The position numbers and the translations under genes were made by a program. Positions 18,825 to 30,849 of a stretch of 64,000 bases of DNA are shown here, piece by piece. Numbering within the stretch: position 1 is the first letter of the stretch; each line of letters starts with the position of its first letter. The notes beneath the pieces are model-generated. The model made no database searches. It worked only from the letters and a program-made list of their open reading frames with translations, and was not told the DNA's origin. Source of the stretch: Bryum argenteum (Eukaryota; Streptophyta; Bryopsida; Bryales; Bryaceae); contig CM073321.1 in the NCBI GenBank assembly GCA_037043015.1, positions 13,586,001 through 13,650,000 of the forward strand, given 5' to 3'.

Positions 18825-20998
18825 GTGGACAGTGCTACAGCGGTGTTACAGGGCGGTTTACACTGTCAATACACCAAGGTGATGACAATTGCCATTTGCG
18901 ACATGCAATCTGAGACTAAGGACGCACAATCATACCTTTGGAGGATGCTTAACGAAGTTATGGCGCGTCATGGTGTCGTCAATGTCAATTTCAAAGCTTT
19001 TATGGCTGACAGCGCTCAAGCCAACTGGAACGCTGTTCGAGAGATTTACGGGACGGGAGACAAGACTGTGCCCATGAAAGAGAAGGAGAGATCGTGTCTA
19101 CTCCACTGGACAAAATGCATGCTTATAGTAACAAACTTATACGGAACTCCGGTGCTCCGCGATGAGCATAAGGGAATCTGTACACAGTATAAGGATGCAA
19201 TCAATATGGACGAGGCCGAGACACGCTACCTTGCAATTCGATCGTGGTGGGTGTCAAGTGAAGCTGTTACAGATTCAAATTTGCCAGCCATGGATTCCTG
19301 GCTGGCGCGGTGGCATTTCCGTTACAGGCAATGGGGAGCCTTCATGGATCTCGTAAGCATGCTTTAACTTTTGTTTCTGTGATATGCTTAAATATTTCTC
19401 TCGACGTACCATCCACCACGGCACTTTCCATTCTTCTCATACCTCTATTCTGTGGACATGCCTCCCTTGTACCGCCACTCCCATAATTCATTTTCCTACA
19501 CGATTCACATATTTTTGTACTCGCATTTGTTTAGATTTACGTAACAGTTGGTTTTCCATTTCCAACAGTCCAAATGACCTAATTTGACTTTGTGCAGGAC
19601 CTTACTGATGAAGAGAAAGCTGAAATGCCAATGTGCAATTTGGCTGAAACCATCCACACTGCGTGGTCAAAACAGTCCGGTAAACACATTCAGGATATTT
19701 TAAAAACATCGATGGACGATTATGTCAGGGCATTCATGCAATGCATACGTTACAACGCTTTTCTACACGGTAACCGCGGTGGAACTGGACCGGACAAGGA
19801 GGTGCTGCTCTTCAGGCTCGCACATCGAAGTAGGAATCTGAATACAATGTACAAAGCCATGGAAGCCATCCCCAGTGCTAAGGACTTCCTGGTTGCGGAC
19901 CCTAATTATGTTGGCGAGGAAGTTTTTGGATCAAGTGAAAGGCGTTTGGAAACGCAACCTGGTGCTGATGACGATTCCCATCGGTTCGACAAGGTTAACT
20001 TCTCTCAGCCAAAGCACTCCAAAAGGAGAACACGCTCTCAGGGATCTCCTTCTACTTCTATTCAATTAGATGACGAAGACGTGGATGATATTCCAGCGGC
20101 TGCGCCAGTTCCAACTGCACCCATTGTGCATGTCACTGAAGTCCAAGAAGATGATTGTGAGAAAGGAAAATTGCATAACCGTCGTGTTCCTGCAAATATC
20201 AATCCGACTTGTATTGGAAACCGGAGCACATCAAAGCAATGCCAACAGAAGATCAGTGGGCCAGCAGGCCCAGCACCTACATTCCATGGGACTCGTCACT
20301 ATCGCCCGAAGAACCTCGACGTCAAGCAATTTTTCTACTTCTGTCCAGATGATCTGAACAGGTGTGCTAAAGGCCCCCGCAGAAGGTGGATTACGGATCT
20401 AATTCTTGATGTCCAAACGGTTTGGCTTGTTCGTAAAGGAACAAATCTATCTATGCGTGAGGTCTTGGCACTTCAACAAGCGGGATTCCAGCTACAACAA
20501 AAACGACCAATGCCGATGGAGCGTCAGTTTGGATATAACGTTGCCATTGCGGATCAAATTGAAAGCATCCCAATCCCAACACAACCAGATAAGTACATGA
20601 CGGTGCGCAACGACAAATCCTGCAAGCATTTCGTCACTCGTAAGAACTCGGAGAAGCAGCTCGCAAGGTGGGAGTCGGCAACGCTTCTACACGCAGAGAT
20701 GGCCCGGATCACCCTTATTCCTAACCCAGGTATCGGAGCAGTCATTGATTTGAAATCAACCAGCGGGTCAGAGGCAGCGGAGTACAAGCTTACGATAGGA
20801 TCATTCTCTAGCTGCACTTGTATTGATTTCACAGATATGGCAGTGCACCACAAAGGGCGTGGAGGATGGTATAACTGCAAGCACCTATGCTACATTTTCC
20901 GCATGGTTTGTGGATTCCGACTCCAAGACGACCACCTCGTGACCGCCCCCACCTTAAGCTTCAACGAGATAAAGCGCGTACTGCTTGCAGGGATTTAG
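18825..20998 (+). pseudogene. MULE-like transposase with SWIM zinc finger, N-terminally truncated
   Basis: Exon 1 (homology from about 18865 to 19352) carries MTIAICDMQSETKDAQ, FKAFMADSAQANWNAV and a LLHW box, then a W-rich segment WHFRYRQWGAFMDL. The intron is 19353-19597 (gtaagc ... gtgcag). Exon 2 (19598-20998) is one long open frame of 466 codons with an NNxxLHGNR-like helical region, a basic/acidic linker with nuclear-localisation-like KRRTRSQ, and a C-terminal SWIM finger SCTCIDFTDM ... GWYNCKHLCY (CxC ... CxH). This is the order of plant MULE transposases. The zinc block and leader present in the 0-2 kb copy are missing here and replaced by unrelated sequence, so it is probably inactive despite the clean second exon. 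Confidence 0.75.
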
Positions 20999-21204
20999 GA
21001 TAAGATCTCGGTACGAAATTAGTAGTTCTTGTTCACGAAGGTCCACGTCAAAGCCTTTGGTGTCTAGACTACCAAAGTGGTTTAACCAACATCCCACTTT
21101 TAAAAGTAAATGTTGGACTTCAGATTTCCTTAATCATGAACATAGCTCACAAACATTTTGGATGCACCACCTTATCTTGAGTTTCGTTTTGTTGTTCAAC
21201 TTCA

Positions 21205-21330
21205 ACCCTCGCTCACTCTCACTTTCTTCACCCTCGCTCACTCTCACTTTGTTCACCCTCGCTCACTCTCACAGTCTCACTTTGTTCACCCTCTCTCACT
21301 CTCACTGTGTTCAACTTCTACCCTCGCTCT
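21205..21330. repeat. Microsatellite-like CACCCTCGCTCACTCTCACTTTGTT array
   Basis: Four to five imperfect copies of a roughly 25-bp unit (CCCTCGCTCACTCTCACTTT) follow the SWIM transposase gene. It has no coding value. Confidence 0.85.
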
Positions 21331-21713
21331 AACGACTAACGTCTCCGTGAGAAGCATGACCCCGTCACAGGTATCTTACCCCTTGCACACCCTCCTTGCA
21401 TGTCACGGCGCACCATGTCTAGCACGACGGGCGCGCTTGTGTGTGGAACGCGCCCCCGCCTGCACAGTGCACTCGCCCCCGCGTGAAGTGAGGACGAGCC
21501 ATACCATTCCAGTTCATCGGCGACCACCTCTACGGCCACAAACGATAAATTCTTCACACGGTCATGGGTTTATGCAATGAACCCACGACCCTATAGCCAT
21601 CGCCTTCTATATTGATGATTTCGATGTACTCTGCTTAATTTCCACTCAAAAATCTGATCATTGCTCTTGAAAATCTGCCCATTGCTCGTGAAAAACTGCT
21701 CACCGCTCACCAC

Positions 21714-22604
21714 TCACTGCTCACCGCACGCACCGACACCACCTTGCTTGCTGCGGCTCGCCTTCCGCGCCTCAGACTCCTTCTTCTTTCGGTCTTCGTT
21801 TATCAGTTTAGTCAAATTGTGTCGGAACGGAGGCGGACATCCGGGGGGGCACTGTCCACCTTTGAGGATTATCTGCTTGGTGTGGTACCGCTTCATCCGC
21901 AAGTGGTCCATCATGACCTTGTAGAAGCCTTCCTCCGATAGTCTTCCCAACCCCCCACGGTACTCGGTGATGGCATCGACTTGGGCTTTAATATCCAAGA
22001 GCATTGCCTAGTCGTGAAGTTTGTAGTTGTCGATGCTGAAGTCGATGTTCTTGCTCTATCCTCGCAGAGTTGTAAAAAACTTTGACTGGTGCAGCCTTAT
22101 GGGATTGTTTGTCGCATCCACCTCGACCCAGATGCGCTTGCCGGACTCTGTCGGCTTCACCTCGGCCCTCGCCCCACCCTTCCTCTTCTTGTCTCGGTCG
22201 TAGCCTGCAGACCCTCCGGATGAGGATGCCATGAAGGCATTAGGACCTCGCATCTTCAAGACCTCGAGGTCCTTCTTCGCAAGCTCCCTCTCAACCTCCA
22301 AAATTGCCAGTGCATGAGCATCTGCTGTAGGGGGCTCCTGGTCTTGGTCGTCCTCCTCTGCCACATCTTCGTCTCCCGACATCTGAGAAATGTCTTCAGT
22401 TCCGTATATGTCCTCGTCTGAGTACATCTCCTCGTCCTGTAGCTCTTCCGACATCTCGATAGACGTCCTTCTTGTTTGTGGCTTAGAAGCCGATGGTGGT
22501 TGAGGTGGTCTTCTAGGCTGTACACTCAGAAGCTTGCCGGAACGGTCCCGCTCAACAATCCCCCACTCCCGCATTTTACAGGATCTTTGTTTGCCCTGCA
22601 TCAC
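21714..22604 (-). pseudogene. CACTA tnpA-type protein, Transposase_24-like domain
   Basis: Two consecutive minus-strand frames (22604-22056 and 22004-21714). The first has an acidic linker, then GKRIWVEVDATNNPIRLHQS, typical of the entry to the plant Ptta/En-Spm (Transposase_24) domain. The second has GLGRLSEEGFYKVMMDHLR, CPPGCPPPFRHNLTKLINED and KKESEARKASRSKQGG, matching the end of that domain, where N/K-x-x-RSKQ is the usual mark. One or more breaks separate the pieces. The C-terminal end overlaps the subterminal GCTCACC repeats, so the protein is cut by the element end. Confidence 0.55.
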
Positions 22605-22860
22605 AACGTTGTGCAGACAACATGAATTACAACATGTATTTCAGCAAAACAACATGCCAGCAAAAGTTAGAGGACCTAGTCACACTGCGCGACTTTGTTT
22701 ATGACTAATACTAGTCACATTCAAAACAGGTGAGCAGAAGTGACACGACCTAGTCACACTGCGCGACTATGTGTGTGACTCATTTTAGTCACATTCAAAA
22801 CAGGTGAGTAGAAGTGAAAGGTGAGCAAAATTAGTCAGAGTGTGCACTCACCCTGGGTTG

Positions 22861-23439
22861 TTAAGAGGCTGCTGAAGCCCGATGCAACTCCTCTTCCGCC
22901 TCCTGATCGCTCTTTACCAACTGAGCTCCCCTACGCGGGGCTGAAACATCCCTGCTATCCTCAAACAACCCTGTTAGTAGCGTCGACGCGGAAGCGAGGA
23001 CCTCGGTTGTTATTTGCGAAAAGGTCGCAATTGTGCAGAAAACATCACGAATGCCATCGTCACTTAAATTTGCTACTCGTTGCACGACATCTGCTACAGC
23101 GTTTGCTGCGGATGGTGAAGGAATGGGAGAGGATGGCGGGGATACAAACCTCCCTGTCGCCTTTTGTTGTCGCGTCACTCGCTTGGAGGGGGGGTAAGAC
23201 AGGGACAGTGCACGCTTCTTCCCCACTAACTTCGATGCACGTTTGCGTGGAGGTGATGCTGCCTCTTCCTCACTCACAATCGATGGCTCCACAACATTAG
23301 CAACAGGGGTGAGACTTGGCAATCCCAACTCCTGCAGTTTTGCACGATTGATCGCCAAATTCTTCAACTTATTGATTTCAATTTGCACCAGCGGTGCGTC
23401 CTCTTCAGCTGCTAGACTCTTCTTCGCAATTTCAGCCAT
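22861..23439 (-). CDS. Basic, disordered ORF upstream of tnpA-type ORF
   Basis: An ATG at 23439 opens 192 codons: MAEIAKKSLAAEEDAPLVQI then NRAKLQELGLPSL, a KR-rich stretch (PPRKRASKLVGKKRAL, PPSKRVTRQQKATGR) and an Ala-rich helical end (DVVQRVANLSDDGIRDVFCT). The motif x-L-x-E-L-G-L-P-S-L followed by K/R-rich repeats is common in proteins encoded by plant DNA transposons. It is likely an exon of the same minus-strand transcript as the tnpA-type ORF. Confidence 0.4.
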   Translation of the reverse strand: MAEIAKKSLAAEEDAPLVQIEINKLKNLAINRAKLQELGLPSLTPVANVVEPSIVSEEEAASPPRKRASKLVGKKRALSLSYPPSKRVTRQQKATGRFVSPPSSPIPSPSAANAVADVVQRVANLSDDGIRDVFCTIATFSQITTEVLASASTLLTGLFEDSRDVSAPRRGAQLVKSDQEAEEELHRASAAS

Positions 23440-24187
23440 AGCCGCGATCGCCCTCCTTAGACAGTCACATCAACATCAATTTGGAGAAATGATTGTGAAA
23501 AGTTGGACCGCCGTTGTAGACCCCTTTTAACTCCGCTGCCATTAGTGCTAATTACGGTTGCCACCGCCATTAATGCTGCAATAATAGCGCGAGGCAGCCC
23601 ATACAGCGTGACTTGTCACAGTCAAAAATACTCGATGACACTCATTGCACTCACAAAATACTCGAGGTGACTCTACCCAATCACAGGTACTCATTGGCCT
23701 AAATTCACTGAATTCATTGCGTCGAATGATGATGGTGGATTTGAACACCCGTTTCAGCATAGAGTATCAAGTCTCCAATTTATTGCCTAATTTGGAGTCT
23801 AAAGTTCCAAATCATACCCTGATTGTCTTCCATTTGAGCTATTGGATGTTGTCCACATACTTCTAAATTGCAGGTACGTACTGGATCGAGGCATGCCGAT
23901 GACATGTGAGGAAAACTTATCATGAATTGTGCAATACATTAGACTTGATCTGACGAATTTTGTTATTCTGATACCCCTCACACTTGCAGATCAACAGTAC
24001 TGCGCGAAGGTATTCACAGTCTCCAACCTCCCTCCCTCTGTCACTTTTGGAGTTTAACTGTACAGTTTACAGTTACATGAACGATAAAGTTTATGTCGAT
24101 GAGATCAAATTAGATGTTGTCATATTTTGTTGATAATGTGATTTGTATGCGTGATCGAGCACATCTCAAGGCTCGAAGCCACTTTCA

Positions 24188-24385
24188 ATGGATGCTGCAT
24201 CTCAGCAATTACTCCGTGACCTACGGTTGTGGGAGATCGAAGAACAAATTGCCGACAGGCGGGCATTGACAAGGTACCCCTGTCCGTGTCGGATGTGCAT
24301 GGGAGGCAAGGTCCTTCTTCGACGGAGCCTTCAGGTTCACCTACGCAAGTTTGGCCGTGATCCAAACTTCACCAAGTCTATTTTG
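24188..24385 (+). CDS. CACTA tnp2 exon 1: transposase-associated zinc domain
   Basis: ATG 24188 starts MDAASQQLLRDLRLWEIEEQ; then RYPCPCRMCMGGKVLLRRS and LQVHLRKFGRDPNFTKSI. The PCxxC then HLxxxG pattern is the transposase-associated domain (PF13963 type) found at the start of plant tnp2 proteins. A donor follows at 24385 (TTTTG/gtaagc). It supports a plus-strand tnp2 transcript divergent from the tnpA-type ORF. Confidence 0.6.
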
Positions 24386-24456
24386 GTAAGCATCCATCTC
24401 TCATGCACGTACACATCATTTCTGCTCCAATATTTGCTGAAATCGTCGCCTTCTAG

Positions 24457-25034
24457 AATTCGAGGCGGCCCTTTGTACAGGCAGCAACCATGGCCTCATT
24501 GCGAGCCTTCCTCGGTACAGCAAGACCCCGCCCATCACTCGCTACTTCCGACCATGAGTCAAACATGATTGTGAAAGGAGAGTACGGGCAGTGGAGGCCC
24601 GGCCCCATTCCAAAGCTCCGCAAATTTATTTTTTGGGGTAGAGCCTCGGAAGTGAAAGTGTCACAATTTTTGTTTATGGGATGGGGTTTATTTGTTTAGA
24701 GGCAGCGAAGGCTGGAGATGAGCTTCTACCATTTGTCGGCCCAGAATTAGATGCACAAGAATTCCGAATAGCTCATTGTACCTCTCCACGTTTCCGGCGA
24801 TACGCGCTTGCTACAACCGAAGAAATGTTCCTGAATGGGGATGTCGAACTCGGGAATGTTGCTGGATTTATAAATAGCAGCGAGGGGCGATCGGAAATCC
24901 AAAACCGCCAGTGGGATTTCGTGCCTCTCCCGGCGCTTTGGAACCAGAGCTATCATGGTTACGTAATTACGATAGCATTAAGGAATATAGTTCCAGGGGA
25001 CGAGTTGTTTGCAGAATACAGGGTCGGGAAGTAA
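24457..25034 (+). pseudogene. SET-domain segment lodged between tnp2 exons
   Basis: After an acceptor (CGCCTTCTAG) at 24456 the reading starts with RRPFVQAATMASLRAFLG and reaches SQFLFMGWGLFV. A one-base frame change near 24690 follows, then LEAAKAGDELLPFVGPELDA, GDVELGNVAGFINSSEG and ITIALRNIVPGDELFAEYR, with a stop at 25032-25034. GWGLF, NVAGFIN and GDELFAEY correspond in order to the G-x-G-L-F entry, the NH-type pseudoknot strand and the final aromatic motif of SET lysine methyltransferases. The usual N-H-S-C is altered to I-N-S-S, so activity is doubtful. It lies in the intron position of tnp2, so it is either a captured host fragment or a domain acquired by this element. Confidence 0.6.
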
Positions 25035-25268
25035 ATATTTGTCTGTACACATGTTGCCGTTAAGACAAGCACTAACGCTTTGGAATGCTTGACCAATCAT
25101 TGTTAAATAATGACTAGTTCTAGTCACATATTTGTGATAAGTCACTCCTCATAGTCGCCGAGTTTGATTCTCCTCAATACTATGACTACACTCTGTCATA
25201 TCTATGAAAACAATGACTGATTCTAGTTTCAAGTCGTAAACTTCATTACTGTCTTGGATCCATTGTGA

Positions 25269-27777
25269 TTGAAAATAGCTGGTTTCTCTACTCAGGATTG
25301 TTATGACGATCCGGACCATCCTCCTGAGGCCGAGGCTGCAACAGCAATCGACGACCCTGCAGATGTCCTCCGCGGCCCTGCACCTATGATCCACAACCCT
25401 CCTCATGATGATTGTATAGAGGACTCGGAAGCTAGATTTGAGAACCCCCCTCCTGAGGCCGGGCCATCCAATGCAGCTGCCGCAGTACCCGAAGTGGATC
25501 TGATGCACATGATCACAGAGTGTTTTCAAAGATACGACTCACTTGCCGATGATTTATTGAACGACCTAGTCGGGTCGGTGCAGGAAGAGGAAGCGGCAGC
25601 AATTGGAGCCGAGTTTGAAGATGAACTAGATGAGGACTTTATGGCAGGAGCACAATCACCCCTATATCCAGGTTCATCGACGACATCACTACTTGCCACT
25701 TAATTGTTGCCGAACCTCTCTACTGCGTTTGGCATTTCAGCGAGCTGTACAAACAAGATACTTGTGCTACTAAAGGAGCTCCTTCCTCGAGGTAACACCC
25801 TACCAGAGTCTCTGTATGCAGGTACCCGGATGATGCGCAAGATGGGGTTGACATATGCTTTGATTCATGCTTGCACAAATAGGTGTGTGCTATTTCGTAG
25901 TGAACTAGCAGCAGCAACACACTGTCCCGTCTGCCAATCACCACGTTACATTCCAGGCTCAAAGCAGAGACCCAACAAGATCCTTCGTCACTTTCCTTTG
26001 ATTCCAAGGCTACGCAGGCTGTATCGCTGCAAACAATTGGCAACCATGTGCACTTGGCACACATCAAGGCCAACACAACCAGAGAAGATGGAGTGTGTTC
26101 CAGATTCTCCGGCATGGAGGCACGTAAATACATTATTCCCAGACATAGCCGGTGAAGGCTGCAACATTAGGCTGGGTTTGGCACTAGATGGGGTCCACCC
26201 CTACTCCAATCTCTCCCTCAACCATTCCACCTGGCCAATCGTTCTCTTGAACTACAACTTGCCTCCTTGGCTTGTGACAAAGACATTCTTTATCATGATG
26301 GTTTTGATCATCCCAGGAAAGGAGAGTGTCACGGCGAACAACATTGACGTGTACTTGGCGCCTTTGCTAGAAGAGTTGCTACAGCTGTGGGCTGGTGTGC
26401 AGGCATTCGACGCTTCGGCTCCTCTTGAACACATTTTGTTCACCCTGAAGGCCATACTCCTCTGGTGCATTCACGACTTTTCTGCGTATGGCCTCGTATC
26501 AGGGGAAGTTACGAAAGGGTATCGAGGATGCCGTGAATGTGGTTCATATGTGTCAAGTAGAAGGTCCTCCGCACTCGGGAAAAATTTGTATATGGGACAC
26601 CGGCGATATGCTGCACCCAATCATTCCTATCGGAGACAGAAAGCAGCATTTGATAGAAAATCGGAGACAAGACCCCCCCCTCCACAGTTCACAGCAAGGG
26701 AGATTCTGCAGTTTGGTCGGGACAGGGAGGCTTGGACGGCCACAACAATCCAGCGGAGGGGAGTTCGGCATGCAGACGATCCTGTGCAAGTTTCTGACGT
26801 GAAGCGAACGAGCAATCTCTACAGACTGCCGTATTGGGAGGTGAGCACAGTGTTGTGCTTTAGAATGCGTTACACTCTATCATGGCCATGCATCCATCGG
26901 GTTCTATTTTTACGTGCCGATTGTCTAACACATGCTGTGGGCTGCTGTATTTCAGTCCTTGATGATACGACATCTGCTGGACCCGATGCACTGCGAGAAG
27001 AATATTACGGAGAATGTGTTGCGAACCATCTGGAAGCAGAAAGATACATTGAAATCGCGGCTGGACTTACAGGAAGCCAAAATTTCGCCACATCTGCATC
27101 CACTACCAGGAAGGAAGCCAGGATCGATGATTCTACCGAAGGCACCCTATGTTCTGTCTGAGACAGAAAAGAAGGAGTTTGCGGACACCCTGCAGAAGCT
27201 ACGACCTCCATCATCGTAAGTAGGAAGTCTTCGATCGATGGTGACAACGGACGGGGACCTTAGAGGTCTAAAGTCGCATGACTACCACGTTTTGATGCAG
27301 CAGCTATTGCCGCTCTGCATTCGGACGCTCCTCGATCCAACTGTCAGGGTGGCTATCATCCGACTGAGCCGCTTGTTCTAGCGGCTATGTGCAAAGACTG
27401 TTGCATTGTCGACCCTTGACGCCCTGTACGATGAGAGCATAGTGACAATGTGCATGATGGGGAAGGTTTTTCCTCCTTCCTTCTTCGAAGTTATGTCACA
27501 TTTACCTATCCATCTAGTGCAGCAATTGCGGATTTGCGGCCCTGTGCACAACCGGTGGATGTACCCAATCGAACGGTTCCTGAAGACACTCAAGGGCTAT
27601 GTCAAGCAACGCGCTAGGCCAGAGGGATCCATGGCGCGAGGCTACATACAGACTGAGACTATGGGATTCTGCACCCAGTACTTGCAGGGCTGCACTCTTA
27701 GCGAGAGACGAATCTGGGATGGTAACCAAGAACCCAAGGTCAGCGGCGAGGTTATAAGCAGCAAAGGACGTCCCTGA
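25269..27777 (+). pseudogene. CACTA tnp2 transposase (Transposase_21) with DUF4218
   Basis: The acidic N-terminal linker ends DFMAGAQSPLYPGSS, the usual tnp2 PLYPG entry. An in-frame TAA lies at 25701-25703. Then LLPRGNTLPESLYAGTRMMR, a CPVC finger, RHFPLIPRLRRLYRCKQL, DSPAWRH, RLGLALDGVHPYSNLS, NLPPWL, LIPGKESVTANNIDVYLAPL and HDFSAYGLVSGEVTKGYRGC: the catalytic RNase H-fold core with conserved LALDG and IPGK. The intron is 26841-26955 (gtgagc ... tttcag). Next come LDPMHCEKNITENVL, an in-frame TAA at 27218 and LKSHDYHVLMQQLLPL. Another stop (TAG near 27379) precedes the DUF4218 domain, with HLPIHLVQQLRICGPVH, NRWMYPIERFLKTLKGYV and KQRARPEGSMARGY. Three stops in an otherwise readable frame indicate a fairly recent loss. 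Confidence 0.85.
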
Positions 27778-28570
27778 AAGTTAACCATTGCGTTACAAGC
27801 ATGGATTCACCACAGAGGGTCAGTAGATAAGGTAATTGAAGGCGTAGGAAGAATGCCACTTTCACATTGGCGACCATGCTTATTTTTGGACCATGTGGCT
27901 CTTGCTGCACACGCCAAAACACTACGACCGTGATTGTGTTGAAGCGGTGATAGGCATAGTGACCATATCGGGAGCGGCCAGGAGGACTTGTGGAATCGGA
28001 CACCTGTCTACTAAGTTTAGGCAGTTGGAGGCCAAAAAGTTGATACTGGACGTGGAGGTCTACACGAAGAGTTGAGGATAGCTCTGCAACGGAAAGGGGG
28101 ACCGATGGTTGCCTATTACTTTGGTAAGCTTTCATCTCTCACTCATTAATTTTGGATATTCTGCTAAGCAGGATTAGAAAAAGTTAAAAGGCATCCAAGG
28201 AAAGAACAAAAATATAAATATACAAATATTAGAGTTGGAAGAATTAGGGCTGAAACCACCAGTGAACTAACCACCAACACTGATAGTAAAAACTAGGGAA
28301 GCATAGGAATGTACCTAGAGACACTTGTAAGACTGAATTGCACTAGAATCTTGCAAGACTCCTAGACTTAAAACAACCTTAAAAACCTAATAGGAAGTAC
28401 GTCGGGTCCATACGCCGGGTCCTGCACTCTCACACCGTTCCGTCGAAAGGGCAATCGCTGTTTCTCAGGCTCGCTGGTACCTAATCGAGAGCGCTAAAGC
28501 CATCGGCATCACTTATGCAAGCACCTCCAGTGATAGCTCATGGAAGCCAGCGCTCAACCACCGGCATTGC

Positions 28571-30168
28571 TGTCGGAACCCATTTTCTTGATTGAATACT
28601 TCATAAGCGTAATGCGCATTAAGAAGAAGTATAGAGTCTAGAATCCGACCTAAGTATGTGCCAGGCCGTATACTATAAGGCAATTACGTTTTTACAAATA
28701 AGTGTTATAGTTAAAATCTAGTTTGTGATAATAAGGACGGATTTGCGAATCCGTACTCTGCTACCGTACGGCTAGGAAGGACTGTCAGAAGCCGGACAAG
28801 GGTTTTAAGTACGGCGGCCAAAGGACGAAGTCGCCGGAATACAACAATGACGGAAATGGCGAATGACAGCTCTGTACCAGACCAAGGTATGATGGCCGGA
28901 TTCAAATCCGTCCTCGAGAGGATCAAGGCCTTCCCAGACACACCAGCACAGACCCCGGTCGCTCGTCCTCTTCTAGTGGATACGCATCCATATGAAAGCG
29001 ACGAGAAGTACGAGGTGGCAATACAGACTTGGAATCCGGATTGAGAATCCGATCTAGAATTAGAAAGCCGGAAACGAATGTGGCCTAGAATTAGGAAGCC
29101 GGATTAGAATCCGGCCTAGGTTTGAGAAGCCGGATTAGAATCCAGCCTAGGTTTTGAGAAGCCGGATTAGAATCCGGCCTAGGTTTGAGAAGCCGGATTA
29201 GAATCCGGCCTAGGGTTAGAAATTCGAACTATGGCAGTAGGTAGGATCTTTTTGGAAAAGCGAGCCGCTTTCCGTAGTGTAGGCCTAGTAGGGCGGCCGC
29301 CGCTAAGTTTTTAGGTTTCTAAGTCGTTGACTTAGAAGTACTTATAGGTGGAAGTTTGGCCACCTAAAACATTCCTTGCTTGAGTGTTAATTGAACCTTC
29401 TTATGCGCATATTCGATGTGATCATTTCCATGTCTCTTTTTCAGCTGAGTGCTTGGAAAGCCGGATCTACTTTTGTGTGTTGTGAGTTGGGAGTTAGGAA
29501 TCCGGATTCTTTGCTAGATCGTTTCTGTGGAGTTGAAGTCGAGTTGGGCGTATTCTTGAGTGCCTTGTGTCTTGAACTGGTCTAGGTGTCTGAGAGAGGG
29601 AAACTGCTGTGGTAAACACTTATGGTCTGGGAGGGTCTGGGAGTAGAGTGTGCGAGGCCGGATTCCAATCCGACCTCCGGCTGCCACAGACTTGGGTTCC
29701 TCTATAGTCTCGGAAGACGGATCAAGCACAGTACGTGACCAGAATACGTGTAGACGTCTTCTAGCCGGATTCGGAGCTCTTGGAGTCTGTCATTGTAGTA
29801 AGTGTGATAGGGTAACCAGGACGGCCTGCGTGACCTGCTAGTTCGGACGGCTAGGACGGATTAGTTGTAAGGACGTAATGTGTGCCTTAGTATGTGTGTG
29901 TGTGTAAAGAGTCTAAATGTGGAAGTTTCCGCCACGGTAAACATAAGGGAAAGAGTCTTTGTGCATCCCCTCTTGCAAAGGGATACCCTTGCCATGCAAG
30001 GTTAAAATATAAGTTGGGACTAAAAACGTTTGTGGGTTTTGGTTGTTTTAGCACTACTTGTCTTGGTCACTTCACAGAATCCCTGGAACAATACACGAGT
30101 CACCTGAACACGGGTTTTACACCAATAAACGTGTAAGGGAAGATAAAGTGAATACATGGCAACCGACA
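28571..30168. mobile_element. Solo LTR A of a long-LTR retrotransposon family
   Basis: A 1598-bp element begins TGTCGGAACCCATTTTCTTG and ends CAACCGACA, flanked by a perfect 5-bp target duplication ATTGC (28566-28570 and 30169-30173). No second LTR, primer site or pol is present, so it is a solo LTR. It contains a short ORF near 28846-29044, the GCCGGATT minisatellite and, close to its end, CACTTCACAGAATCCCTGGA, shared with solo LTR B. It sits inside CACTA element 2. The perfect duplication suggests a moderately young insertion. Confidence 0.8.
29080..29225. repeat. Minisatellite of about 31 bp with internal hairpin GCCGGATT-AG-AATCCGGC
   Basis: Four to five copies of a unit reading GAAGCCGGATTAGAATCCGG followed by CCTAGGTTT. 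Each contains 8-bp inverted arms around AG. Single GCCGGATT words are scattered over the whole of solo LTR A, so the array probably expanded within the LTR. Confidence 0.85.
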
Positions 30169-30173
30169 ATTGC

Positions 30174-30848
30174 CATCGCTAACGCAGCTCCGCCGTTGCG
30201 CACCTCCACCGACCAGCAACCAGGTCCTTGGCTCAACCCTTATTTTAAATTTCTTAAATCTCGCACAATATCCTGTTGCGCTGCCAGAGCCCATCGTCGG
30301 CAGAGCCCTCCGCCAAGCCGCGCCGCGACCGACTTCGGTCGGGATTTTGCCATCAGAGGCCAGCTCTGCCGTGCTAGAATCGCACCGCTACCAACGCGGA
30401 TGAGGGCTGCACCACCGACATCTGAACCGCAAGTAGATTGTTTTTGTGCGGTTGTAATCGAATTTTCTTTGTTGGAGCAAACGTTCCACATTTCGGTAAG
30501 TCGGGGTATTTACAGGGCAATTGACTGCAAACGGTAGGTCGATGCATGCGATGTTTCCGTATCCGACCGCCGACGCCTCTGAAGAGTTTTGCACAGCCGC
30601 AGTGATTGCAGTGGATGATGACCTCCGTGTTGGTGTTACCTTCACTTCACGCTTCCCCGCAAAGAAATCTTGGCAAGCAAAATTGCTCGTCCTGCCATAA
30701 CCATCCATCCACATTCTAATCAGACCCCCACACAAAGTATGACCGGGGAATGGTGATCCGGAGTGGACCAATTGTAAGTGGATATTGCACCTTGGATTGG
30801 CCATAAACTGTGCGATACTGTTGACTTCATTGTAGGTCAAGATATGAC
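30174..30848. other. Remnant between solo LTR A and gypsy element 1
   Basis: Continuation of the sequence interrupted by solo LTR A, mostly GC-rich. A minus-strand open stretch of about 150 codons (30880-30430; contains HTLCGGLIRMWMDGYGRTSN) is not recognised. It is probably part of CACTA element 2 or something captured in it. Confidence 0.35.
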
Positions 30849-30849
30849 A

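Noticed and set aside
8411-27381. Single in-frame stops in otherwise good frames as a sign of a variant genetic code or readthrough
   Set aside because: All three stop codons occur in different genes, together with frameshifts, which fits ordinary decay of repeats.
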